Assembly (NCBI GenBank): GCA_031263265.1
Contig: JAISGE010000193.1
Coordinates: 1-14,689, forward strand
Length of the DNA stretch: 14,689 nucleotides
Direction: 5' to 3'
Origin: Treponema sp.
GTDB taxonomy: Bacteria > Spirochaetota > Spirochaetia > Treponematales > Breznakiellaceae
In this document: positions 1-6,167 of the stretch, one piece after another
Numbering within the stretch: the first letter of the stretch is position 1
Layout of the letters: every line of letters starts with the position of its first letter
The notes under the pieces: generated by a model
Told to the model about the DNA's origin: nothing
Databases searched by the model: none
Seen by the model: the letters and a program-made list of their open reading frames with translations, nothing else
Translations under genes and position numbers: made by a program

Positions 1-7
1 GGGGCAT

Positions 8-259
8 TTATGCAGTAATTTTATTTTCTGCTCTACTTTTTTCATATAATATTTCCGGATCTAAATCTATTCCGCCAGGCCATTCTATAGTATCAAATGA
101 TATTCGTACTTGGTTAAATAAATTTTTGTCTTTTAATTTTTTAAATATTCCCGTGTCTAAGTAATTTTCCATATTAAATATCTTAACTTCATTATTTTCA
201 AATGTAAGTTCTATTTTATAATTTTTTAATGGTTTAACTTTTATTATTGATAAATACAT
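8..259 (-). CDS. DUF2442 family small protein
   Basis: An 83-residue protein. The segment from residue 10 to 73 follows the DUF2442 pattern: a short beta-rich N-terminus (F-E-N-N-E-V-K), a Y-L-D-T-G-I-F-K-K-L core, and the diagnostic I-E-W-P-G-G-I-D-L-D-P-E-I-L-Y block near the C-terminus. The molecular function of the family is unsettled; many members are coded next to a DUF4160 protein, as here, and the pair is often treated as toxin-antitoxin-like. The ATG is preceded by AAGGAG, and that ribosome site overlaps the stop codon of the upstream DUF4160 reading frame, so the two were probably translated together. The TAA stop is followed directly by ATGCCCC at the window edge, which could be the start of another gene on the same strand. 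The gene is intact and is AT-rich compared with the central operon, in keeping with accessory DNA. Confidence 0.85.
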   Translation of the reverse strand: MYLSIIKVKPLKNYKIELTFENNEVKIFNMENYLDTGIFKKLKDKNLFNQVRISFDTIEWPGGIDLDPEILYEKSRAENKITA

Positions 260-273
260 TGAATCTACACTCC

Positions 274-540
274 TTATTTTAATGGATCAATGTTATACGG
301 CGTTTCACCATTCTGGGCTAATTCCCAGTCTGCTAATAGTTCATCCTTATGTAAAATTATCCACGCTGAAACAAGTTTTTCTTTGTCTCTGGGAATTTCT
401 CCTTCCATTTTGTCTCCGGTTCTTATATCATAAGTTGCTTTTTGATCTTGATAATATGCATGAATATGGGGAGGGTTGTGCTCCTTTTTTCATAAATACA
501 TTCTTATCAATATTCCATAAAACATTGAAATTGTAGGCAT
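274..540 (-). pseudogene. DUF4160 protein interrupted by an in-frame TGA
   Basis: Reading from ATG at 540, the first 16 codons give M-P-T-I-S-M-F-Y-G-I-L-I-R-M-Y-L, then TGA. The same frame continues open to a TAA at 274, with K-K-E-H-N-P-P-H-I-H-A-Y-Y, then D-I-R-T-G-D-K-M-E-G-E-I-P and L-L-A-D-W-E-L-A. These are the hallmark blocks of DUF4160, including the N-P-P-H-(I/F)-H motif. Related proteins, as I recall them, have about F-Y-(D/E) where this one has L-stop, so the lesion may come from small indels in the neighbouring T and A tracts (492-490 and 490-485 on this strand) rather than a point mutation. No alternative start restores the N-P-P-H-I-H frame with a ribosome site. It lies just upstream of the DUF2442 gene, the usual order of this pair. 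It is either a true pseudogene or a sequencing error in homopolymers. Confidence 0.75.
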
Positions 541-575
541 ATATAAATTATAAACTATATTTTTGTTTCTTACAA
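541..575 (-). promoter_or_regulatory. promoter of the DUF4160-DUF2442 pair, leaderless geometry
   Basis: On the minus strand TTGTAA (575-570) and a perfect TATAAT (552-547) are separated by 17 nt. Only six bases (546-541) lie between the -10 box and the ATG at 540, so the expected start of transcription, about 7 nt past the -10 box, falls on the A of the ATG. No Shine-Dalgarno sequence is present. This is inferred from position and consensus only. Confidence 0.6.
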
Positions 576-689
576 GTTCTTTTAATAAAATGATTGATTC
601 GAGCCATCCGGATATATATTTTTTTATACGTCTTAATATTTTTTACAATATATTTGCCCAAATGTCGTCTAACGTTCCGGCTGTTTACG

Positions 690-747
690 ACGTTTTGGCG
701 GCCCGTATAAGGGCTTTGCGTAGCAAAGACCAGGGCTGGCAAAATGT
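690..747. repeat. long imperfect inverted repeat with inner hairpin
   Basis: The arm ACGTTTTGGCGGCCC (690-704) pairs with GGGCTGGCAAAATGT (733-747): 12 Watson-Crick pairs, two G.T pairs and one G/G mismatch. Inside it sits a second perfect hairpin, CTTTGC (714-719), loop GTA, GCAAAG (723-728). Just upstream, AATGTCGT (661-668) can pair with ACGACGTT (687-694), and GTCTAAC at 667-673 fits the RYYYAAC inverse core of integron attC sites, but no matching GTTRRRY follows on the other side. It could be part of a folded RNA, a mobile-element end or a degraded recombination site; the sequence alone does not decide. Confidence 0.55.
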
Positions 748-751
748 GGGT

Positions 752-1033
752 GGGTGAGCCGTGGGAATGACCTAGCCGACCTGCACCCCGGAGTCGCCGA
801 AGTATATAGAAGTCCTGTTATAGGGCGATAACTAAGCCTAATCACAACCCCGACCTGATTCGTGTATTACAATCAGGCCGCTAAACAGAGGGCGTTCCAA
901 GGGGATCAACCATGAAAAAAACAGGCAGTAACCAGGAAATATAAAACCCCGTCCATAGACCAGTACTCTAATAAAGGACAAAGATGCGCTCAGGGTGAAG
1001 GGGAAAAGCCTCACCAAACCCCTGGGTTCCCTG
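752..1033. ncRNA. candidate structured RNA region, family not recognised
   Basis: The stretch from about 576 to 1077 has no supportable gene, but from 690 onward it is dense in stems. The main ones are: GGGTG (752-756) with CACCC (784-788); GTTAT (817-821) with ATAAC (828-832); CCTGATT (854-860) with AATCAGG (871-877), perfect with a 10-nt loop; and a possible three-way junction at 991-1033 closed by CAGGG/CCCTG, with an inner AACCC-CT-GGGTT hairpin and a TGA/TCA arm. Base composition is richer in G+C than the AT-rich flanks. I see no GAGGAAAGTCC of RNase P, no tmRNA ends, no SRP tetraloop domain, and no complete group II intron domain V. The orientation is not certain; the plus strand is favoured slightly because a T-rich run (1066-1077) follows. 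The call rests on stem density alone. Confidence 0.35.
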
Positions 1034-1077
1034 AAAAGCCATATCCCTCAAGGACCTAATTCTTTGTATTTTTTTCC

Positions 1078-1127
1078 TTGCCTGGAACTGAAAAATAGAG
1101 TATATTGATAATAACAACTATTATTAT
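1078..1127 (+). promoter_or_regulatory. perR promoter with Fur/PerR-type operator
   Basis: TTGCCT (1078-1083) and TATATT (1101-1106) are spaced by 17 nt. Immediately downstream, ATAATAA (1108-1114) and TTATTAT (1121-1127) form an AT-rich inverted repeat with a 6-nt centre, in the style of Fur-family boxes. It lies at the transcription start, where binding would block initiation, so autoregulation by the adjacent PerR is a reasonable inference. The spacing differs from the classical PerR box, so the operator assignment is tentative. Confidence 0.5.
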
Positions 1128-1142
1128 TTTGAATAAAGGACT

Positions 1143-1601
1143 ATGAAATATACTACAAGAAAACACAGCAAAAAACGAGAGGCGATTCTCCAGATGATTC
1201 GATCTACCCCATCCCATCCCAGTGCCCGGTGGGTACACGAGCAATTGAAGCCCACTATTCCTGGTCTTTCCCTGGGTACGGTATACCGCAATATCAAGCT
1301 GTTCTTGGAGGAAGGTTCTGTGGTGTCGGTAGGAGTCGTTGGTGGGGAAGAACGGTTTGATGGTTTTGTTAGGCCCCATCCGCATCTGATCTGTACCTGT
1401 TGTGGCGCGGTTTTTGATGTACCTGATGAGTTTCCCCAAGATTCTTCACTGGTTTCGATCGTGCTTTCTCGTCCTGAAGTGCCGGGGATCCCTTGCTCGG
1501 ACAAGCAAGAGCAGCCATTTCTCATTGATTATCAGAAAACCGTGTTTTATGGGGTCTGTTTCCGGTGTGCGAATTTGAAAACTACGGCATTATGCTGTTA
1601 G
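1143..1601 (+). CDS. perR: PerR peroxide-responsive repressor (Fur family)
   Basis: A 152-residue Fur-family regulator. Residues 1-70 are the winged helix, with the recognition segment S-L-G-T-V-Y-R-N-I at 43-51. The dimerisation domain holds the regulatory metal site expected for PerR: H25 (in H-P-S-A), D73 (R-F-D), H79 and H81 (H-P-H) and D92 (V-F-D). An aspartate rather than glutamate at the last position favours PerR over Fur or Zur. The structural zinc site is C84-x2-C87 and C139-x2-C142. In this family, peroxide oxidises the metal-binding histidines and releases the repressor from DNA. Adjacent rubrerythrin supports this role. AAAGGA precedes the ATG at a suitable distance, and an AT-rich palindrome in the promoter suggests self-control. 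An odd detail is the terminal Cys-Cys pair (151-152), extra to the zinc site. Confidence 0.88.
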   Translation: MKYTTRKHSKKREAILQMIRSTPSHPSARWVHEQLKPTIPGLSLGTVYRNIKLFLEEGSVVSVGVVGGEERFDGFVRPHPHLICTCCGAVFDVPDEFPQDSSLVSIVLSRPEVPGIPCSDKQEQPFLIDYQKTVFYGVCFRCANLKTTALCC

Positions 1602-1621
1602 TATATTAGTAGTAGAGTTTT

Positions 1622-1647
1622 TTTCAAAACTCGCCCGAGTTTTGAAA
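1622..1647 (+). promoter_or_regulatory. 26-nt perfect palindrome between perR and rubrerythrin
   Basis: TTTCAAAACTCG (1622-1633) and CGAGTTTTGAAA (1636-1647) are exact reverse complements around CC. There is no T-run after it on either strand, so it is not a standard intrinsic terminator. Its right edge contains TTGAAA (1642-1647), which lies 17 nt before TTTATT (1665-1670), a possible weak promoter for rubrerythrin. An operator over that -35 box, or an RNA hairpin controlling the perR-rubrerythrin transcript, are both possible. Confidence 0.5.
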
Positions 1648-1686
1648 TTAGTTCAGTATCTTACTTTATTTATGGAGAGTATAAGT

Positions 1687-2226
1687 ATGAGAAAATTTGT
1701 GTGTACCGTCTGTGGTTACGTTCACGAGGGGGACAAAGCTCCTGAGTTCTGTCCTACCTGCAAAGCTCCGGCATCCAAGTTCAAAGAGCAGATTGCCGGA
1801 AGCGCCTATGCTGCTGAACATGTGGTTGGTGTTGCGAAAGGTGTTGAGGAAGATATCCTCATGGATCTGCGGGCCAATTTCAACGGAGAATGTTCCGAAG
1901 TCGGTATGTACTTGGCAATGAGCCGGGTTGCAGATCGGGAAGGCTACCCTGAAGTTGCCGAAGCCTATAAGCGCTATGCCTTTGAGGAAGCGGAACATGC
2001 GGCAAAATTTGCAGAACTCTTGGGTGAAGTCCTCACCACCAGCACCAAACGTAACCTAGAACTCCGGGTAGAGGCGGAACAGGGCGCTTGTGCAGGCAAA
2101 ACCGACCTGGCAAAACGGGCCAAAGACCGGGGCTACGATGCTATCCATGACACGGTACATGAAATGGCCCGGGACGAAGCCCGGCATGGTTCTGGATTCA
2201 AGGGCCTGTTAAAACGATACTTCTAA
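1687..2226 (+). CDS. rbr: reverse rubrerythrin (N-terminal rubredoxin + ferritin-like di-iron domain)
   Basis: A 179-residue cytoplasmic peroxidase-type protein. Residues 1-35 are a rubredoxin-like domain with C6-x2-C9 and C22-x2-C25, binding one iron. Residues 45-179 are a four-helix ferritin-like domain with E-C-S-E-V-G-M-Y in the first pair of helices, the E-E-A-E-H iron motif in the middle and A-R-D-E-A-R-H near the C-terminus. Rubredoxin preceding the di-iron domain is the reverse rubrerythrin order known from anaerobes, where electrons pass from the Cys4 iron to the di-iron site to reduce hydrogen peroxide. The start at 1687 is chosen because GGAGAG lies just upstream and the protein begins right at the rubredoxin domain; an upstream TTG at 1642 would sit inside the palindrome and adds no conserved sequence. 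It follows perR by 85 nt, and PerR control is a likely inference. Confidence 0.9.
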   Translation: MRKFVCTVCGYVHEGDKAPEFCPTCKAPASKFKEQIAGSAYAAEHVVGVAKGVEEDILMDLRANFNGECSEVGMYLAMSRVADREGYPEVAEAYKRYAFEEAEHAAKFAELLGEVLTTSTKRNLELRVEAEQGACAGKTDLAKRAKDRGYDAIHDTVHEMARDEARHGSGFKGLLKRYF

Positions 2227-2302
2227 CCCTGGTTCAGGGTATGCAAGCCTAAGGGTTTGCAGGTGAAGCATTTTGGGGGAGGCAAGAGAATACGCCTCCC
2301 CC
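2227..2302. terminator. three tandem hairpins between convergent genes
   Basis: Directly after the rubrerythrin stop come CCCTG-GTT-CAGGG (2227-2239), then TGCAAGCC-TAAG-GGTTTGCA (2242-2261, one G.T pair), then GGGGGAGGC with GCCTCCCCC around a 10-nt loop (2275-2302). The last is very stable. None has a good U-tract on either strand, so termination here would be of the hairpin-only type. Position between convergent genes supports a shared bidirectional terminator. Confidence 0.55.
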
Positions 2303-2340
2303 GATGTTTCAGGGAGTAACTCATCCCGGGGATTCTGAGA

Positions 2341-4296
2341 TCAGCAATAGATCCTCAGACTAAACTCAGTGTTAAGGCAATCCCCTGGTCCTAACACGAA
2401 AGGTCTTAGGGGCATGATACAGGTGGATTGGTACAGAGTACGCAGTACCCCCTTGATTGGGCAGGGAGTACGGATAGGTATGATCCACGCGTCAAAATTT
2501 TGGTCGCTACTGAGGGTGATGAACACCTCATTCTTGAGATCCTCAAAGGTAATCCCCGCTACATCGGTAATCCTGTCTGAGGCAGAAACTTCCTTTTCTT
2601 TCAAGCAAAGTTTCGTCAAGTGTACAAAAGATTCCCCTTCTCCAGGGAAGGAAAGATCCAAACTGGGGATAAACGTACCAATTTCTGTACCGGTCCCCCG
2701 GTTGGTAAGCCTATAGCTCACCTTGAGGGTATCTTTTCGTATCTGATAGCGCTTCTCTAGTTCCACATTCCCATAGGGCAGTCCTGGCTGTAGGGGAAGC
2801 CGAAAATGAACCTGCTCATGCTCCTTATCCATACTGAGGAGTTCAAAGAGTTCGCTCCCGCAATACCGATGAGCAATACGGGCCAAGGGCTGCTGTAACA
2901 CCCCTGCCTGGGCATCCTGAAAGGTAAGGTCCGAGGAAACCAGATGATCCGCAAAACCGGTTCGCTTATATCCTAGTGCAAAGGTATCCAGATAATTCCA
3001 GAGCTTCGGCAGATAATCCAGCTCAAAAATTGCCGCCCCCTCAAGCTGTATATAGCAGTTGATATACCCATTCCAGAACAGGTATTCCCCTTCGCCATCC
3101 AGATCAAAATCAAAATTCAACACCGACGGGACCGTACTGTTCTGTTCCCGGCTTATCTTCTCTGCTCCTAAAAGGGCTTTATACGCGGCCTTCCTGATAG
3201 AATGGCGGCATACCCCTCCATAGACCCCAGGACAAAAGGTGTCAAGCCCTTGGGCCTTCCACAGTTCCTCCCGGGCAATACGTTTTCGAGATTTATCCCC
3301 CCGAAGCTGGTTGATTAAGACATGGGTAAACATCATCTTGGCATAGATCCGGTTTGCCTCAGGATAGTCGATTAAGAATTGCCGAACCGCAGGGTTTGAG
3401 GTTCTTTCCCCGGATAAGACCCCTGCTTCTTGAGAAACAGGAAAGTATATTTTTTTTAAGCCTCGCAGCCCCTTAAACAGTTTTCCTGGACTGGTAAAGT
3501 CAATTTGAGACTCAAAGCTGGAAAGGTCTTCAAAGAACCTGTGGAATCGCAGTTCCGCTCCCTCTGAAGCCTCAGTTTCGGGGAAGAGCTGTTCGGGAAA
3601 CACACAGATGATTCCCTGCCCTCCCCGCGGAACAACGCCGATTTCCCCGCTCTCTGGCTTACCCCATGCCCCTGATTCCTGAAGAGCCGTATGGCTCTGG
3701 ATCAGATTCTCTAAAACCAGGGATGCCCTTTGCCGAGCAAATGCCTCCTTAAGCTGATTTGAAACCGGAAAAATGGTGATAAGTTTGCCCTGATCTTCGG
3801 TGATGCAAGGCTCAATTGCCGGTGCAGATACCCCGGCTAGGGTAAATTGCCGGTCCTCCAAGAAGGTATAGCCCATCCCACAGGTACTCAAGGGGCCGAC
3901 TATATGGGGTTCCCAGGCCAGAGCCGGCAACCTACAACCCTGGGGCCGTTTACCAAAGTGTTTTCGTAGATATGTAGTAAGCAACTCAATCTGCCCTATT
4001 TTATCTGAGAGGGGTAAAAGGGGCATCATGGGTTCGTAGAACCCACCTCCCAGTAATTCTACTTGTTTTCGGGACACCAAATCTTCCAGGAGTATGAAAA
4101 ACTCAGGATGAACCTTCTCAAGCCAATACAATAAGACGCCGGAATAATGCAGCGTCGCCGGAATTTTGGGGTATTTGTATAAAGTTGAGACAAAAGGCTT
4201 TAAGTTCGTTTTATAAGCTGCTTCAAATTCATCATCTCCCACTCCATAGGGAATATGATAATGAGAACCCAAGATAAATCGTAATATATGATTCAT
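2341..4296 (-). CDS. GH57 4-alpha-glucanotransferase-like protein with altered catalytic motifs
   Basis: A 651-residue protein with the layout of GH57 4-alpha-glucanotransferase: a (beta/alpha)7 domain at about 1-270, a DUF1925-like helical region around 325-385 (C-P-G-V-Y-G-G-V) and a DUF1926-like beta-rich C-terminal domain from about 400. GH57 motif 1 is visible as S-H-Y-H-I-P-Y-G (11-18) and motif 2 as G-G-G-F-Y-E-P (83-89). Motif 3 reads R-L-P-A-L-A-W-E-P (122-130). In active members this is W-L-x-E-R-V-W-x-P with the nucleophile Glu; here that position is A125. Motif 4, normally D-D-G-E-K-F-G with the acid/base Asp, appears as V-F-P-E-Q-L-F (232-238). The protein is therefore probably not a normal transglycosylase and may bind glucan or regulate. 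No clear ribosome site precedes the ATG; a TATATA lies 6 nt before it but without a -35 partner. It is on the same strand as the Rnf operon, 149 nt after rnfA. Confidence 0.75.
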   Translation of the reverse strand: MNHILRFILGSHYHIPYGVGDDEFEAAYKTNLKPFVSTLYKYPKIPATLHYSGVLLYWLEKVHPEFFILLEDLVSRKQVELLGGGFYEPMMPLLPLSDKIGQIELLTTYLRKHFGKRPQGCRLPALAWEPHIVGPLSTCGMGYTFLEDRQFTLAGVSAPAIEPCITEDQGKLITIFPVSNQLKEAFARQRASLVLENLIQSHTALQESGAWGKPESGEIGVVPRGGQGIICVFPEQLFPETEASEGAELRFHRFFEDLSSFESQIDFTSPGKLFKGLRGLKKIYFPVSQEAGVLSGERTSNPAVRQFLIDYPEANRIYAKMMFTHVLINQLRGDKSRKRIAREELWKAQGLDTFCPGVYGGVCRHSIRKAAYKALLGAEKISREQNSTVPSVLNFDFDLDGEGEYLFWNGYINCYIQLEGAAIFELDYLPKLWNYLDTFALGYKRTGFADHLVSSDLTFQDAQAGVLQQPLARIAHRYCGSELFELLSMDKEHEQVHFRLPLQPGLPYGNVELEKRYQIRKDTLKVSYRLTNRGTGTEIGTFIPSLDLSFPGEGESFVHLTKLCLKEKEVSASDRITDVAGITFEDLKNEVFITLSSDQNFDAWIIPIRTPCPIKGVLRTLYQSTCIMPLRPFVLGPGDCLNTEFSLRIYC

Positions 4297-4324
4297 AACT
4301 TTTATATAGATTTCCTATTATTCA

Positions 4325-4345
4325 CTACGCTCCTTGCATGCGTAG
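4325..4345. repeat. short hairpin in the rnfA-GH57 gap
   Basis: CTACGC (4325-4330) and GCGTAG (4340-4345) flank a 9-nt loop within the 149-nt gap between the end of the Rnf operon and the GH57 start. No T-run follows on the minus strand, so it is only a weak candidate for a terminator or leader hairpin. Confidence 0.3.
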
Positions 4346-4445
4346 GTAGTTTTGATGAATGCTGCTTTTCAGGCCAGCCCCGAAGTTTATACCATAGGCG
4401 GCTTCCCCTGATACATCTTCCTAACGGATAGCCCCATTACTTCCC

Positions 4446-5024
4446 CTAGAATATCCCCAGGGCATTAAAGAACGTAAGCCCCAGAGCGGTAAAAAGCAAG
4501 GATAAGAATCCCATGGATATGAGCATCAGGGGACGGCCCTGCATAAAAGGGGGGACGAGTTCCAGGGAAGATCGCTTATGGATTTCATTAAGCAAAAATA
4601 GGGAAAGCCAGGTTCCCAGGGCAAAACCTAAAGACAGGATAAAGGCTTCCATAACCGTTTGAGCGATATGAAGGCATAACAGTAGAGAGCCTAAGGCCAG
4701 GCCGTCGTAAGCCGTAGCCGCACTAAACAGCCGGTATTCCGGTACCAGGGAGGGGGCCAAGCGGGTACATACCGCCTCAAGACCCATACAGACCAAGGCG
4801 CTCAGGGGAAACAGCAACGCATATTCCAGGAAACCAAAAGCCAGAAACACCAAGCCATAAGAGGCAAGCATCCAAAGGAGGAACACCGATATGAAGAGTA
4901 CCCCTAATTGAAACCAGGGAATGGGACGAGACTCTTCCTGCCCTTCCGCAATATTGCCTATTCCCAAGGCACCGTGCAGTATGAGATTCAGGGTAAAACC
5001 TGAAAAGATAAGCAGCCCCAGCAT
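4446..5024 (-). CDS. rnfA: RnfA-like membrane subunit, lacking the conserved cysteines
   Basis: A 192-residue integral membrane protein with about six hydrophobic segments, the family's usual length. The C-terminus V-P-P-F-M-Q-G-R-P-L-M-L-I-S-M-G matches the RnfA end (V-P-x-x-F-x-G-x-x-x-x-L-I-x-A-G). RnfA and RnfE form an inverted pair in the membrane; in canonical complexes cysteines in G-L-C-P and T-N-C-x-x-L-G bind an Fe-S cluster at their interface. Here the first region reads H-G-A-L-G-I-G (17-23) and the second T-A-Y-D-G-L-A-L-G (104-112), with no cysteine at either. C79, C86 and C117 exist but are elsewhere. It is the last gene of the operon, starting one base after the rnfE stop. The subunit identity is supported by order and C-terminal match; electron transfer by the usual route is doubtful. 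Confidence 0.78.
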   Translation of the reverse strand: MLGLLIFSGFTLNLILHGALGIGNIAEGQEESRPIPWFQLGVLFISVFLLWMLASYGLVFLAFGFLEYALLFPLSALVCMGLEAVCTRLAPSLVPEYRLFSAATAYDGLALGSLLLCLHIAQTVMEAFILSLGFALGTWLSLFLLNEIHKRSSLELVPPFMQGRPLMLISMGFLSLLFTALGLTFFNALGIF

Positions 5025-5025
5025 A

Positions 5026-5661
5026 TTAAGAATCCTCCTTGGTATAGGATTCTCTCAGGGAACGGAACAGGGCAATCCCATATCCCAGCAGCAGTAAGCC
5101 TCCTCCGGTGCTCGAGAGGATCCGAATCGGGAAGAAAGACTTGCCATCGTCCCCTTGGAATAATTCAGAAATCCCCGATGCCGCTCCTCCGGGCAATGAA
5201 AGGGTCATAAAACCCAGGGGTTCCCGAATTAGAGCCAAGGCAATGATAAGCAGCCCCAGGCTCGCGGCGTCTAGCAGTATTTTAACCAAGGTTTCTTCCA
5301 GTGTCGGGGAATCAATATGGGTAAAAATCTCAGAACCCATACAGTACACCGGACAAAGGAGGACGATAAAAACACTTCCCATCGCAAGGAGGGGACTCAT
5401 CATCCAGACCGCCAGCAGGAAGAGGCTTCCCATGAGGCTAGATAAAAACAGAAGGATTACCCCAAGGCCCTGTTTCGGCAGAATCGGCTTTGCTGCAAAG
5501 GCCGTAAGCCCGGTCGCTCCGTAAACCCAAAGGAGCGCGGCACAGGCTACCAGAGCAAAGGCAAACCGGTTTGAGGCGATGATTAAAAGCCCTCCCCCCG
5601 CTAATGTGGAAAGAGGAGAGTGGGAAAACCCCCGTATATAGACTTGAAACCGTCGATTCAT
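5026..5661 (-). CDS. rnfE: RnfE-like membrane subunit
   Basis: A 211-residue polytopic membrane protein with about six hydrophobic segments. The L-I-R-E-P-L-G segment (144-150) matches the conserved L-R-E-x-x-G of RnfE/NqrD, and the region F-I-V-L-L-C-P-V-Y-C-M-G (98-109) aligns with the canonical F-I-P-L-I-x-x-N-C-x-x-x-G. C107 would take the place of the cluster-binding cysteine there and C103 is extra. The other cysteine site, L-G-L-C-P near residue 25 in canonical proteins, is replaced by G-G-G-L-L-I-I-A. The start codon overlaps the rnfG stop as ATGA, implying translational coupling. The assignment rests on operon position between rnfG and rnfA plus these blocks; overall divergence from enterobacterial RnfE is large. 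Confidence 0.75.
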   Translation of the reverse strand: MNRRFQVYIRGFSHSPLSTLAGGGLLIIASNRFAFALVACAALLWVYGATGLTAFAAKPILPKQGLGVILLFLSSLMGSLFLLAVWMMSPLLAMGSVFIVLLCPVYCMGSEIFTHIDSPTLEETLVKILLDAASLGLLIIALALIREPLGFMTLSLPGGAASGISELFQGDDGKSFFPIRILSSTGGGLLLLGYGIALFRSLRESYTKEDS

Positions 5662-6167
5662 TGCCTTGCTCCTGTCTGAAGAATTGGGGGGCTTTCTATA
5701 CGCCGTATATAGGAGGTAATGATTCCCCGCGGAATCTGTTTGAGGGTCTGTTCCGGCTGCTTAGTTAAAGGAAGTATCGTATCATCCACCACCTTGCCGG
5801 TACTTGCAGAAACCACCGCCATACAGGGAATGAATATCCCTTGATTCATCACGGAAAAGACCACGGCCCGGTCTTCAGAATCCACCAGGGTATACCAGCT
5901 TCCCCAGGGGATCCGCCCCCAAGATACTGGGTGAGGGATAAGTTCTTCCAAGCGCCGGGAATCTTGTATTGATTCTAAGACCTGGTTTACCGTTTGGAGC
6001 AGTATGGTACTCCGTAGCGGCTGCGTATAAAACCACACCCCCCCGCCTGCCACGAGGATCCCCGCAATCCATCCGATGAAAAGACCTCTCGCTTTAAGAC
6101 TATCCCGTATTTTGAAAGGATAGCTTTCTACACCGCCTATTGATTCTGGTAGATTCTCATGCATCAT
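5658..6167 (-). CDS. rnfG: RnfG-like subunit without the flavinylation motif
   Basis: A 169-residue protein with one N-terminal membrane anchor (about residues 28-48, G-L-F-I-G-W-I-A-G-I-L-V-A) and a small extracytoplasmic domain. Canonical RnfG carries an FMN joined by a phosphoester bond to Thr in S-G-A-T-x-(T/S)-S near the C-terminus. At the corresponding place this protein has Q-I-P-R-G-I-I-T-S-Y (144-153), with no S-G-A-T and no Thr at the modified position. The upstream part, I-F-I-P-C-M-A-V-V-S-A-S-T-G-K-V (111-126), still resembles an FMN-binding fold strand pair, and the protein is shorter than the roughly 200 residues usual for RnfG. It is identified mainly by position between rnfD and rnfE and by topology. 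Start (ATGATG) overlaps the rnfD stop as ATGA. Covalent flavin is unlikely if this reading is right. Confidence 0.65.
   Translation of the reverse strand: MMHENLPESIGGVESYPFKIRDSLKARGLFIGWIAGILVAGGGVWFYTQPLRSTILLQTVNQVLESIQDSRRLEELIPHPVSWGRIPWGSWYTLVDSEDRAVVFSVMNQGIFIPCMAVVSASTGKVVDDTILPLTKQPEQTLKQIPRGIITSYIRRIESPPILQTGARQ

Noticed and set aside
274..540. UGA as a selenocysteine codon in DUF4160
   Set aside because: Treponemes can use selenocysteine, but the family has no catalytic Cys/Sec at this position and the flanking homopolymers make mutation a simpler explanation.
548..757. Overlapping 64-codon open frames on both strands
   Set aside because: Neither has a ribosome site or a recognisable motif, and both run into the hairpin region.
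745..1045. RNase P RNA, tmRNA, SRP RNA or a complete group II intron
   Set aside because: The invariant blocks (GAGGAAAGTCC, tmRNA ends, SRP tetraloop region, domain V with its paired GAGCCG...CGGTTC) were looked for and not found.
1642..1686. Upstream TTG start for rubrerythrin adding 15 residues
   Set aside because: It lies inside a palindrome, has no ribosome site and adds sequence before the natural start of the rubredoxin domain.
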